Source: Varroa destructor (Eukaryota > Arthropoda > Arachnida > Mesostigmata > Varroidae). Taken from it: DNA of 64,000 nt. The notes beneath the pieces are model-generated. The model was not told where the DNA came from. It worked only from the letters and a program-made list of their open reading frames with translations, and did no database searches. Below are positions 51,603-64,000 of this stretch, in pieces. The position numbers and the translations under genes are program-made. How positions within the stretch are numbered: position 1 is the stretch's first letter; each line of letters starts with the position of its first letter. The stretch lies in assembly GCF_002443255.2 (NCBI RefSeq), contig NW_019211456.1:23863061-23927060 (forward strand). The letters run 5' to 3'.

Positions 51603-51632
<30 letters not shown>
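51603..51632. repeat. (TA)n microsatellite
   Basis: About fifteen TA units. Confidence 0.9.
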
Positions 51633-51633
<1 letters not shown>

Positions 51634-51739
51634 CGTCGACCTTAGAAAAAGAGGAGTATTACTTGATATTGACATTTCCAAAGCTTAGTTGCTTTATCCA
51701 TGTTTGTTTGAGCAATTTCCAAATTGATTTGTAATCAAT

Positions 51740-51763
51740 CGTCGTACTTTTTTTAGTACGACG
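51740..51763. repeat. 9-bp hairpin with T6 loop
   Basis: CGTCGTACT and AGTACGACG flank six T residues. Short but perfect. Confidence 0.8.
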
Positions 51764-53954
51764 GTCAAACAAATTACATTAGTATCACTACCGCGTAGAG
51801 AAAACAACGCCGTAGGAATCGTACCGTGTATCGCAATTACGATACAGCTTAGATGAAAATTCCCAAAGGGTTCATATTGGACATCATCACATGTCATCCA
51901 TATTACGAAGACATGAGTCAGCCCATCGACAACTCTAGTAGTTTTCAGCTCCACACAGAAAAGCCGGCGGTTTTCATTTGCGGCTATACCAGGAAAGGCG
52001 TAGTTTCTAAGCTTTCACGACACAAACACACGCTAGCTCACTGCTCGAATAAACAGCCGTCATCGGTGTTCATTGACACAACCAATCGGACCGTTAGCAG
52101 GGGCAGAAACATTACGTCTACATAACGATACCTGTTTGTCCCTGCACCCTCGTATGTCCTTCACCTTGACTTTTTGCTGTTAGGGCCAAGCGCAACAGCG
52201 ACAAGATGTATAGTAGCAATCACTCTACCTTCTACTTCGGAATCAACTTCCCGAATTTCCAAAGGTCTACCCCCGCCTGCCGCAGTAAAAGTTACGGTTG
52301 GCATTGCACATTTGATCGATCGCTATTAGTCGTGGATAATGAACACGATCAATTGGGTTACTTCAAACTTACGCATGAGATCACAACTACAACGACATTT
52401 TGACCACACTGCGGGACCTTTGTTGTTTTAAATAGCAGCACGAAGAATGTTAATTGCTGCGACTTCCATTATCTTTCAACGTTTTGTGTTTAGTAATGTT
52501 TGTTTTGCCGGAAATGTTTCACCTGCTGCGATGAGATTATAAACCCGAACTGTACGATCGATTGTGGTTGAACCTCTGTCGATCAAATAATAGAAATTCA
52601 TTTAGCAGATGGATTGTTGTATCTTGCTATTAAGTCAATCGAAAAAGAGTCTTCAAGTTTTGCTTTAACACCAGCCACTCACGACCGTATTCCATCGAGA
52701 AGGCAGTTTTACATGGCCAAAAAAAGAAACCGTAGCAACGCGTTTGGCGCTGGGGTGCAGATCTTTGACAGCATCGATTCGCATGGCAGATCGCCAGTAG
52801 TAGCCAGTTGGTCTGACACTATTTGCTCGTCGAATACCGCTCTGTCTTGCCTGTCGGATTCGTTTGCGATACCGGATCAGCACGCGGCAACAGCCATGAA
52901 GGTAGCAACCAAATGAAAAATCAACAACAAATAACAGTATTAACCCCCGCCCCCAAAAAAAGCAAATTGGGCAGCTACGCAGCGCTTCGGGCAGCAGCAC
53001 TGGCCATCGCAGTAGCCGCAGCAGAAGTCCCTGATCCCCAATGTTACTTTTGATGTTAGTGGTGCTAGCAAAGATCTGCTCTCGCTTGCTTCTCTCTCGC
53101 AATCTCCGTCTACGCGACTTCATTCGACGTCTCACCAAAAAGTGCCCTATGTTAAAGAGTGCCCTATAGTTTATGTTGCTGACTTGCCGTTGTTTAACGA
53201 CCATGTTTATGGTCCACAGACCATGAACTGACGAGCGGTGATGTCTGTAAATCATCGCGTAGAGTCTGATCCTGGGCTATGTTTACTGCGTGAGGTGCAC
53301 ACAGAGTCTGTCGCTATTGTAGTCTAAAGCCGCTCGTTAAAGACACTACATATCTCCGCACCCATGACGATACTATTGGGTATTGATCATGCTACATTAT
53401 CGTGGCCAAACCTTGTACCAATGGCCGAGCAAAATCAGCTTGTGGGCGCAAAACTGGTGATGCGTCAACTAATCGGTGAGCGTGCTAAAACTATTGATAG
53501 AAATCCACTAACATTGGCGAAAAACGAAAGCCGAACGGTTTCACACGTAAGGAAACGGAAATCATTTGCTGTGCTATTTACTCAGGGGGCTTTATCAACG
53601 AACAGACGACTACTTTTACCTCAAGTTCTTCATTTACCGCTTCAGCTTTCAGCTCCTCTTTTTTACAACTTAAATAGAACACTAAGAGCGTGGTCAATTT
53701 TTCTGTTAGTGTTTCATAGTTTACCTAGTCGTAAGTGTACGATATACTTATTATTGTGGGTGAAATATTATTCTTTTTATTCGAGTGGATTCATTCATTC
53801 GTTGTCCAAGCAAGTATCATTCCCACGTTTTTTTTAGATCTCTTAATCGCTCAGACCATCTTTTCTTATTAATATAAACCGCCCATAAATCTATGTACAT
53901 GTGTGACCTGCACGAATGATTTAGTCAGCATTATAGACTTTCGCATACTCATAC

Positions 53955-54032
53955 CTATCTGGTGCCAAACGGCGCCTGGATCTTTGCCAATGTTCTCCTC
54001 TGTCATAAAACCAATTAACATATTAGCATCCC
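53955..54032 (-). CDS. Candidate internal exon, unknown gene
   Basis: A 78-nt unit with an excellent acceptor (TTGGTCTTTTTTTCTGCAG) and donor (ATAG|GTATGAGT). One frame stays open: DANMLIGFMTEENIGKDPGA then VWHQI, with two bases before and one after, so its length is a multiple of three. Ten of 25 codons begin with G, a typical coding signature. It implies a minus-strand gene around 54 kb whose other exons I could not place. It is the best supported of the orphan exons. Confidence 0.4.
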
Positions 54033-56453
54033 CTGCAGAAAAAAAGACCAAATCGTACGAGAGACACTCTCGGAATAAATGAAATACAGATAACTCTGTC
54101 CCCAAGACAATATTATGATGTGCACCATCTACCTATAAGGTTTTTCTTACGTCCACTCAACAACAAGTATTTGTCACCGCCTATCAGGAATACGGGTTCT
54201 CACATCAATATTTACTCGATATCTTATGTACCTGTATCAACTAAATTTCAAAACTACTAGATCTGTTAGTATGAGGCAGTCTTTCATATTTTAAGATGAC
54301 GCTATCTTCGAGACACGGTTGTATTTTTTACATTCTAGGACATTTTACTCGTATGTCACCACTCAAGTTCTTAGCCAACATAAAATTTGAATGGTTTACG
54401 AGTATGAGCTACATTTAGAAGCTGCAGCGACATAAACAGTTTGCAATATAAACCTTGTATTCAGTGAGGGCCTTTACTGAAACACCGTGAGTCATTGGTG
54501 TAAAAAATTCCAGAACGGAATTCGAAAATAGATCTTGTGGGAAATTCCTGCGAAGATGAGTAACGAAGAGTTAAGAGTTGCAGTGGACACCGACTCATCT
54601 CATAGTAGATGCATCGCAATCAGGCCCGACTTATACCATATAGAATTCCATAACTGTTCATCTTAAAGAAATTAACGAAGGAAATTAAAAAAAAAAACAA
54701 AATCAGTTAAATACCTGCATGACTTATAAAAGAATCTGATTTTATATTACAATCGATCGTCGTCAATTAAGATTGATGTGTATTCTCAACCGTTAAAAAT
54801 GATGATGAAAAACCTTTGTATTAAATAGCCAACGATTAGTGAGCAGAGGTAAACCGCGCTTTTATCGTATGACGACGCTCCACTTCCCCGCAGGCTATCC
54901 AGACATTACTTTTCGACTACTTTTTAATAGTAGAATTAATAAAATTTCAGCATTATGTTGAACTTGACTTTCATAAATAAAGTATTTAAAACATAATGTT
55001 TGACGCCAAACGACCAAACAGAGTTCCTAAGTGGCTGTACTCAAATCAAAAAACGATACTTTACATCTAGAGCTTTCGGCTTACACACGTCTTTAAAAAC
55101 TCTTTAGTTCTCTACGTCCACCACAGTCTTATCGAACGACACTTAGCCTACTCGTTCCGTACATATATACAGTACTGACATGAGTAGATAATTACATATA
55201 TATATATAAGCTTGAATTCACCATTCACCGATCTATTATTTTGTGTATTATCAACGTTAACCACACAGTGTTTAATCGCTCTCCGATATCCGGTAGCAAA
55301 TTTTTGCTATCGTGGGCAGTTCCATTAGGGCAATTATTATCATTATCACCTGTAGCGCCGAGAGGGCTACCAGTTAGGTCAGAATATCGCAGAGGGACTT
55401 GTTGAAACACTTGCCGTATTGCGAGCGATTTGCTTGATGTACGAACGCCAAAACCAGCTTGGCCAGTAAAACTATAGTAACAGCATTTCCAGCACGAACT
55501 GCACCAATGGTAGCGGCAGCCAATTGGGCCCAGACACGCCATAAGATATAAACAGAGAAAACACACAGATTCTGTTCGACACTTTATAACATTAGCAAAT
55601 AGATGTCTATGTATGTACGCATTTATGCATGTATGTGCAAGCATGTACACGACAAACGCCTGTTTTTTTTTCTTGATCTTGCGCAATCTCCTTACTCGCT
55701 GTCCGATCGTCGCTATTAATTGCTTCGCACTCCACGTGTTTATATTCTGTGTGTGTGTATCTATAGTGATATATGGGATCGGTTGTTGGGCTACAGAGCT
55801 GGCCATCGACAGAAGTACTTTGTGTATGGCCAGCTCTCGTACTGTTTAGCCGGCCTGCGCTTGAATCATGGTGCGGCACCACAGCGGACAAAACTAGTGC
55901 CAGCGACTAGTCCGGGTGTCTACTAACGATTGCTGCTTTAGACCGTCACGTAGAAGTCCACTCGTTATTATCCTATGGTAGCCTCACTGTCGGTAACAGT
56001 AGGGTAACCGGCAAGTAACTGGGCAGTTGCTATTAGCGCAAGGAGGCTCCCAGCAAAACAGAAGCAATAGCACGTAGCAGTGGAGCAATGAAGCGAGCAG
56101 ACGCACCGCATTGGATTGTTATAACCAATCTAAAGCAGTCACCCAATGCGTTAGTGCCGTTCGGCCTATTCAGACGATAACTGTCTGATGACGGCTGTAA
56201 CGTTTGCAATAACAACAACAACAGCTGCCGCTATAGCAAGCGCAGTTTTGCGTCAGCCACGTTGTTTCTTCACGACAGTTACCCATAGTGAAACTACCAA
56301 CGACAGCAACAATGACAACAACAGTCAACGAAAAAAAAAACGACGAAGTTGAAATTCGTCGATGAACCTCTGTACCTGGCTGGCCTATAAACTACTACAA
56401 AAATAGCAGCTGCAATGACGGGGGTGGCAATGGTGATAATGGGGACTATTAAT

Positions 56454-56521
56454 GCGGTGGCGGCGGCGGCGGCGGCAGCAGCAGCAGCAGCAGCAGCAGC
56501 CGCCGCCGCCGCCGCCGCCGC
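56454..56521. repeat. Compound (GGC)n(AGC)n(CGC)n repeat
   Basis: A tract of 68 bases with a GGC block, a CAG block and a CCG block. It reads as poly-Ala in one frame on each strand, which keeps flanking chance ORFs open. There is no independent sign that it is translated. Confidence 0.92.
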
Positions 56522-59500
56522 GAATAGTTGTCGTGCGTCCATGTTTGCCACTGCTAACACTATCACAGGGCAGTGTCGTTTGTATCTGGATTCCAGCGAC
56601 ATAAATAACCTTGCCAAGATCCTTTTGGCACCGTCATAATTGCAGCGGCGGCGGCAGCCGTCAGAAACACTATGTTCAGTATCCAATTGGACAACGTCTT
56701 AAAGCCCGAGCTCCTGTGCATTGTATTGCGCACCAGATGATGGCTACCGTTGCACTGGACATAACGGACGCTAGTCAGTCTGCCGATACCACAATGGCGG
56801 TGATAGTGAAGCTATTGCCGATTTATTATAATCATTGTTATTTTCATGATTACTAGTTACTAAAATATTGACATTTTTCGAATGCTTCGTTATTATAGAA
56901 TTAGAAAGAACTAGTTGATTTTCGCTTTGTGGCGCTCAGTTCTAATTTTTCCTTTTTGATTTCGGCCTTACCAATATTAAAACGACAAGTGGAAAACTAA
57001 GGCCACTTGGCGGGCCGCATCGATTTGATCGAGTGTTTTTGAAAAGAAATCTGTAAAAGTTTTGAAACCTTGGACAAGAATGCATGTATCTAAAAATATA
57101 CCCGCATTGAACACGATTAGCAAAGCTATTGCATAACCTGATGATGCATAAGCTATATTCATTGTAACTCGTTATTCGCTAAACTAACATAAGAACCGAA
57201 CAGACCTGAGATGGCGCGACCATATATCAGTTAGTGAACGAAACTTCAATTACATACAATCGTTGCTTTTCGTTATCAAACTTTTACGAAAACAACAGAA
57301 TAAGTATCTCGAAATAGATCCTATACCAAATCATAAGAATTTATGGTTTATTTATTTTCTTATTTCTATTAGTTTCTTTGTTGTGCCATTAGATATTAGG
57401 TTAATAGGGTCTGACCCTAATTACGGCACCAAACCAATTTTAACATTTAACAACACCAAGAAAATTCAGTGCGCCGATCCAGCTCTATAAATGGAAATTC
57501 CATGTTTTTTTTTCACGTTATACAATTCAGACGCGTTACTGGAACGTCTGAAAAGTAGAAGAAAGAAACTTAACCATGTCTTCGTAAGGTTTCAAGACAT
57601 GGCGGCTTCTAGTTACCACGATTAATAACCAATAGTGCAACAAGCTCTTCAGTAGAATCATCGTGAACAACAGTTAATTTGGTGAGCATAACTTCTCTCA
57701 TGTAGTTGCAAGGTATTTTCCGAGATGGCTTCCTCTACGGGATGGTTGTCTCGTTTTAATCAGTACTTCAATAGCAAAAGGCGGCCAAATCATGCCTGAT
57801 ACCTGATCTTCACCCATTCTCAACTTGCGAATGGCTTCTGTGCTTTATGACACTAGAACAAACGTTTGCACATAACAGAGCTACCGATCTTTCTAGTACG
57901 GGTTTAAAATAGCTATTCCAGTTGCCTATTTGTCAGTAATTTCACTAGCAAAAGCCCACCTTGTACTTCATTAACGGCACGCCCCTTAACTAGAGACTCT
58001 TCAAGGGCAGAAGAGAAAGGTGAAAAATACACTGGATATGAAAATGGAACATATGTAACGAACGGAAAATAGTGGCTGGTAATGTTGGGAGGAACACAGA
58101 TCACGGAACCGCATCACCCCTCGAGTTCAGTTGTACCAGAAGCATAGATCCTATTCACTCCTTAAGAGGTAAAGTTATTAGACCCACGATTAGAACTGGA
58201 GCAAGTAAACACTTTTTACACATTACAAAACGGACATTGCGTATAGTAGTAGATCGAAGAGATCGGCATCTACTACTTCCTATGCCAAGACAAGGTGACG
58301 CTAGGACACGATACCGCACAGAACTGAATAGGCCATGTTAGCATCGACCAAACAGATTTACGGCGCTGCTGGGTGAAACGCAACTACGAGTTTTCGGATA
58401 GGACAGAAAGTTGCAACATGCGCAACTGATGTCGATCTCAAACTGACCGAATCAATACGCTCCCAATAAAGTTGTACTCCCTCCATAAAATGTGTAACTT
58501 AATTAAAAAAAAGACAATTATACTGTTTGAGAACTGCAACTAAACCCTTTTGGTTAGTTAGCGAAGGTTATATCAATGATTATTTACTATAGCTAGCCAG
58601 TTGTTATTATTATTATTATCACCACAATACGATATCTTCCAATACTAAATAGTCATTGGACAATCGGGCATCTTTCAAGGGTTACGGAACGGTTACAGTC
58701 ATTTTCATTTGATAAATAAAAAACACTTCCTATTCTTATATAAGTTTGGTATTAGTTGTCGTGTATCTATGTGTGCATGCACCCCCTGTACTAATGTTAC
58801 AGACTGTCTATTATATAATAATGATGTGGCCATCGTCATTTTTATTGATTCTTTACTTGTCGTCCTGATAGTTCCATTAGCAGTCCACTAAAGTACAATA
58901 TGGCATACAATGATAATATATTGTATCATTGGAAGTAATATCTGGGGCAGCAATAATTCTACTCTCTTAGAGAGACAGCTTTTTGTTGTGTCCATTGTTG
59001 AAGTTTGTTCATTTTTATATCGTAAGGAATAAGGACGAGAAACAATAGCACGACATTTACGATACAAACAATAGTAATATAAACAACGAATAATAATAAT
59101 AACGAAATTTGTGCTAACCATCGCCAAGTCGACTTTTTATTGGTGATTATTAGGCCGAAAGCAATACATTAAGGCTAATGGAGCTAGCAGACAACAACAG
59201 CAACAAGAAAAGCCTTTGCGTAAGAACAAACAACAAACTGAAATTAGGTTGTATGGTTCAACAACATATATACTAACGTTAATTTCTTTCCTCTCACTGG
59301 TGGACATAGACAAAAATGCTCTATATAGAATTTATTTATCAACAATTGCACAGACGCGGCCATTTACGTTTGGGTATTAAGAGTAACACTCCTACAGAGG
59401 CTTCATTAAATTACTGAATGATTAAATAACATAAAACACTCTGATAGGCGAGTCGCACTTCACTTGAACGCAATCTCAGTGCAACTACTAATAACCCATG

Positions 59501-60595
59501 AAAACTTTGGAGTGATTTGCCGTAAATGTGTTATGCAGATTATCATTTTCAGTTAAAGTGAGATAAGTCGAAGTTTTAATGAAAAGAACAGAAATGGTCC
59601 ACTGAAAGATGAAAAGGTTGCTACCGAAACGGCAAACGCCTAAAGAGCTGAACTGAGTGATATGACAAGTCCAGAGAGCATTATAACTTTTTTAGATCTT
59701 TTCGTATTATACCTATAGATGGCCTGTTCGGCCAATTACAGCGCAGGAAAATCATACTATTTGTTTGCGGGTCAATTAGCTCCCTTCAAAAAAAACAGGA
59801 CATCAGCTACTCTATGGATCTTTTCGTTCGACAATCGCCCGCGACAGAAGTTCCCTTTTAAACTAAGGACCTAATTTACCCGTTTGTTTAGACATCCAGC
59901 TAAAACAGTCGTCTTGCTCGCGTGTCTCAAAGATAACTTGGATGAACCAAAGGATGTAAGTATCAATAACGCCTTTATGCTTCGGTCCTTTGAGCGAATT
60001 CTTCTTAGTCACAGGTTTCATTAGGGCTGTTTAAAGCCCTGGGGAGATCCGTTTTTAAATATCGTTGGAAAAACGTGTTTCGACATACATGCTAATAAAA
60101 TTCGAATAGATTTCTTTTTTCTTGGGTTTTTTGTTTGTTCGCTGCACCATCTTTGTTTGCTTATATACAGCGCGCGACCAAAGTCTTGCAATAATCTAGA
60201 AAAACCTACTTGGCATATATATTATACATATGGAAAATGATGACCCTTAAACTGTTAAGAAACTACTTATAGCACCGTTAAGTAAAGATTTAGTTCTAGA
60301 ATGGTCTTCCATATCTAACAAATAAATTAATTAAAATTTCGTCTAAGCCAATTTTCTCGTTTCGGTGAGTGTGTGTGTATGTGGTGACTCAATATATTCA
60401 TTTACCATGTAAGAAGCCGAGGACTCCACCCCAAAAATTTTATTTCATTTACTGGTTCTGCCCTCAAACAGTGCTCAACAGGCCTCCAGGGTATCAACGA
60501 TTGTTTTTTCACGTAACAGGATATAGTAATCTTAAGAAAGTAGTACAGTAAAAATGATTCATAAGTTGAAAAACTGTTTTCACAAAACTACTCCC

Positions 60596-60648
<53 letters not shown>
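60596..60648. repeat. (AT)n microsatellite
   Basis: About 26 AT units with one G interruption at 60611; the longest simple repeat here. Confidence 0.92.
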
Positions 60649-60650
<2 letters not shown>

Positions 60651-63600
60651 TCATGTAATTAACGTTAGAGCAGTTGCTCCACTAGAATGGTGTCCCCATA
60701 AAAATGCGCACTTTATGCCATAAAACGGGTCCTGAAGTCTCTCAATATCTGGCTAATACCTGCAAACGACACTATGAGCCTAAAAATTGTACCTGTCACT
60801 ACTAAACGACACTCTGTAAACTAGATACAATTAGTTGTTCGGAACGGCGATTCAATGATAAGTCAAAAGTGAACAATTTTATCAACTATTACCTAATTTT
60901 TGTTATTCGTAAACGTAAACAAAGAGCTCTAATACACGTCCGTCGAGAAATCCAAACCCGCTGCAAAAATGCGTCTTCCAAAACAGATCGCCCAAATGGC
61001 AAAGCAATGGCACTGATAACTAATATGCTATTTAGGTTACTTCAATATATCTGACCGATAATTTAGTAACTAACACATGTCAAGTTAGTTACAAACACTT
61101 GATTCATATAGAAGCATTGTTCCAATAAACTGGCTATCCATAACCACGTACTACAATATGTTTCTTATCCTTTTTTGATTTCTTAGTTGAATATTATTGC
61201 CCCTATTAAATATATCGTCTATACGCCCTTTATTCATTAACAGCCGTTAATCACTTGAAAGTTGATTGCAGGCGAACGTAAGATTCGCATCGAACCTCTA
61301 GTACACTGACTGATATTAAGTAATTCTGCATTAACGCTTACTGCTTATGAATTTGTATTTAGGCAGTACGTTTCTCTTTTACGTTTATATAGAAAACCAT
61401 TAAGTTATTATTTCCACCTACATATCTCTGCAAACCTTGATAATCTATATATCTGTTAATATTAAAGGTTAGTGGAGCGCGCATTGCCCATGCGTTCTTA
61501 GCACTTGTGTTATTTCCGATGTAATAGATAGTAATAGGCATCGATCAGGGCAAAATGGTACTACTCAGCTCGCAGCAACAGTCGTAGTAGCGTATACTGA
61601 CGGCGCAACATTTACCGAATTCTTTTTTATTTTACTATTCAAGAAAAGACGGCACACGTCAAAGTCTATATTACTTTGTACGGACAGCGGATAAGTAAAT
61701 GAACCAATGGAACCATCAACCGATCGTACAACATGTCGTACGTCAGCAGCATAAGCTCAGCCTCCGGTGACAATAGTGGCTATAACAAACCAGACTGAGC
61801 TCTAATATATTACGTTGAGCAGTAAACACGCTCACGGCGAAAGAACCGGCAAACGCGGTCACTCCCGCGCTCACATGAACTTCTTAGTGCAAGACTTGCA
61901 GTGATTAGCAACTGTTAGCCGAACAGTAGAAAAGTAGATTATAAGAATGGGTCGCATGGACAGTGGGACAAGAAGCCAGTAGAAACGATTCTGCAATCAA
62001 CACGTTATACCGTAGAATACAGTAGCAAAGATAAAAACAACATCTAAGTTATAACGTACTATGCATCAGTTGCTGCTTGGTCTGAGATAATCTGCTACAA
62101 CATGGCAGTAAATGATAGTCCAATAAAGACGAACAACGTTGTACCTGAAACGTATCTCATATGCTCGCGCACTGCTCGCACAATTTAGAACAGCTGCCGC
62201 ATGAGTTCCGTCGTGTCAAAATGCTAGAGCGGGTGTCACATCTGCTGTAGCACGTAACAGGATTGTCCGAAAGAACTTGCTCTCTCTCGCTAGCGCAAGC
62301 TAAAAAAAGAACAGTAGTAGCGGAAAAGCAGCGTTCAGCTCAATACACTTAGTTACGTTTATGCCTTACTCTTTTCTCTCTCGATAGATCACTGTAGTTA
62401 AAGTAGTGTGTGCACTAGATGCACAGACGAGGACACACCATTATGCACTGTATCGTCTGGCCACTACTGACTGCGTGAAGATTTTTCGCCGTACAACCTA
62501 TAACTGCTGGAACGCAACCACAAGTGTCCACTCTTCGTGACCGGCAAACAGCTAGCTGGTAACAGCAGCTCGTTTTGCTTGCTGACTCGTTGTTGCCGCT
62601 GCTACTAATTCTATTATCGACGAGCACGAGAAGAAGGGAGACCTGTCGTATTTGCCAGCAACAATAACGGCCCTCTCACCGACTTCGATCTTCGAATCCT
62701 CGCCATCACAGCTATAAGTGCTGCCGCCACGGCTGTAACAGTCCCCTCGTACAGCAGCTGCAAGCAGCTGGCTGACACGGGCGATGAAAGGGCAGACAGC
62801 CAGCGACTAGCATAAGTAACGGGCAATCCGATTGCTTCAGGAGGAGAGGGCATCTACGAAGGGGCACAAAACACCGGCGCAAACATAACAGACCTCGCTT
62901 TCGTGAGAAAGGGACAGACCTGATTGGGGAGCTCCCAGTGGCCGCAGAGGGGAACCCAGAGGAAAAAACTGACGTGAAGCACAGTAAGAGAGAGCGAGAG
63001 AAAAAATTATAGAGGTACAAGGGTTTTTGAATGGAAATAACTGTGGAATTTGACGATCGCATTGTCGACTCCACGGGTGCCAGCAGTCAATGGATGTTTG
63101 GTGAATCACCCAATAACCATTTGACCACTAGCGATTATTGACGGTTTGCTAAGCATCAGCTGGACGCTATATATGCAGATAGAATGGAAAGCATAGTGAA
63201 GAAAACGTTGCTTTACACGGTTTAAAGATCAATAAGGTTTTAGTAATTTATTAATTTATGAACCTTGCTACGCAAGTGAATCAAATCATTTACGCTATAT
63301 ATTATGATTTATTAAAACAATGGTATATGGCACCATTTGAAGGGGATTACTAAATGGCCGTTAACGATGCATTAAATGAATGTTATGTCACCTCACGAAA
63401 AAGGCCAGAGGCGGTACCCGAGAAACAGGCAATACCTCTTACTGGCGCTCTAGTCGCGCGCATGATGCGCGCCCGCACTCGCCCTCGATTTTATTCTAGC
63501 TGTTTAAATAGGCTGTAAATGTCTGCTGAAACGTTTTACGTGTTTCACGTTGGGTAGGCTGGCTCTCAGCATGAAATGGAGTGTGTCTAAGTTTGGATTC

Positions 63601-64000
63601 GAACCTGTATTTATGGTTTGTATCAACTGAGTCGTCAGCTTTACGGTACTCTAGCTGATTTGAAATCTGCGCCATTTTACACAATGGACTCGCGTTTACC
63701 GCATTGGGCGTCTGCTCAGCGAATGCCAACAACACCAGGTGTCCGGTGCGTCATAGAACATTCTGTCTGTTTCAGCATGGAAAAGTAGCATTAGCAGTGG
63801 GGATTAGCTTGTGGTGGAGTGTGTATTAATACGATGTCCGGCGCGACGAGTCAAACGGATTTCATCTGATTTAGTGTTAACTCAATGGACGAAGCGTTGC
63901 TGCAGCGGATCGAAAATTGACTCTTGTTGATCTAGCTGAGAGGCGCCGCTTAGTAGCGATAATTCATCCTGTAATCACCAATGTAGAAAGGGCATGGTAT

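Larger units (their letters stand above)
33436..53954. other. Mostly noncoding interval
   Basis: About 20 kb upstream of the first recognised G6PD exon. G6PD promoter and 5' UTR sequence must start here, but no core promoter could be fixed. An ATG at 33859 (minus) followed by MARQMLL and a GTACGT donor is a weak candidate for an upstream exon. Apart from the tentative exons at 43262, 44637 and 50481 I see only short chance ORFs and simple repeats. Confidence 0.6.
54033..64000. other. Interval without recognised genes
   Basis: AT-rich with simple repeats and the GCN tract at 56454. A minus-strand frame near 55.4-55.6 kb looks hydrophobic and G-first biased but lacks clear splice sites. Nothing else could be supported. 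Confidence 0.6.

Noticed and set aside
52665..53255. 196-codon minus-strand open frame
   Set aside because: Overlaps several open frames on the other strand; Arg-rich irregular composition, no recognised motif, no splice or start context.
53364..53837. 157-codon plus-strand open frame
   Set aside because: No recognisable domain; composition like random AT-rich translation. Chance ORFs over 100 codons are expected in this window.
63590..63620. GGTTCGAATCC on the minus strand, like a tRNA B box
   Set aside because: The arms around the T loop do not pair and no A box or acceptor stem is found at the right distance.
1..64000. CRISPR array, operon, ribosome-binding-site, phage or insertion-sequence signals
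   Set aside because: Spliced genes and repeat types are eukaryotic; no spaced direct repeats, reverse-transcriptase or transposase motifs were recognised.

Overview
This is a gene-poor, AT-rich stretch of an animal nuclear genome. It has spliced genes, long introns, many AT and trinucleotide microsatellites, and no bacterial-style operons. The conserved protein in the window (glucose-6-phosphate dehydrogenase, G6PD) looks arthropod-type by comparison with remembered insect and human proteins. A mite, tick or other arthropod with large introns is my best guess; I cannot fix the species.

The main gene is G6PD on the minus strand, running from a first coding exon at 33157-33435 down to 1966. 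I assembled nine coding exons by reading across splice sites. Every junction has GT-AG borders and a consistent phase. One is a 38-nt micro-exon at 20697-20734 that supplies part of the coenzyme-binding motif. The first two introns are about 12.4 and 13.1 kb. The usual last ~28 residues of the enzyme are not visible in the window. The next good in-phase acceptor leads instead to an exon (818-1472) encoding a Ser/Gln-rich protein with one membrane span. It is either a separate gene or an alternative G6PD 3' end. Between two G6PD exons lies a decayed copy of the neighbouring exon (about 2900-3025).

Inside G6PD intron 1, on the opposite strand, is a complete, uninterrupted gene for the mitochondrial ATP synthase inhibitor IF1 (30868-31254). 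G6PD intron 2 holds several plus-strand candidate exons (10.3-18.5 kb) with good splice signals but no recognised family.

From 33.4 kb to 64 kb no conserved protein was recognised. It contains microsatellites, a compound GCN repeat and a few isolated candidate exons (43.3, 44.6, 50.5 and 54.0 kb), all tentative. Region 300-791 carries protein-like but stop-interrupted sequence that may be a dead gene.

The two certain genes both belong to core metabolism: G6PD makes cytosolic NADPH through the pentose phosphate pathway, and IF1 blocks ATP hydrolysis by mitochondrial F1Fo-ATPase. Their nested arrangement need not imply a functional link.
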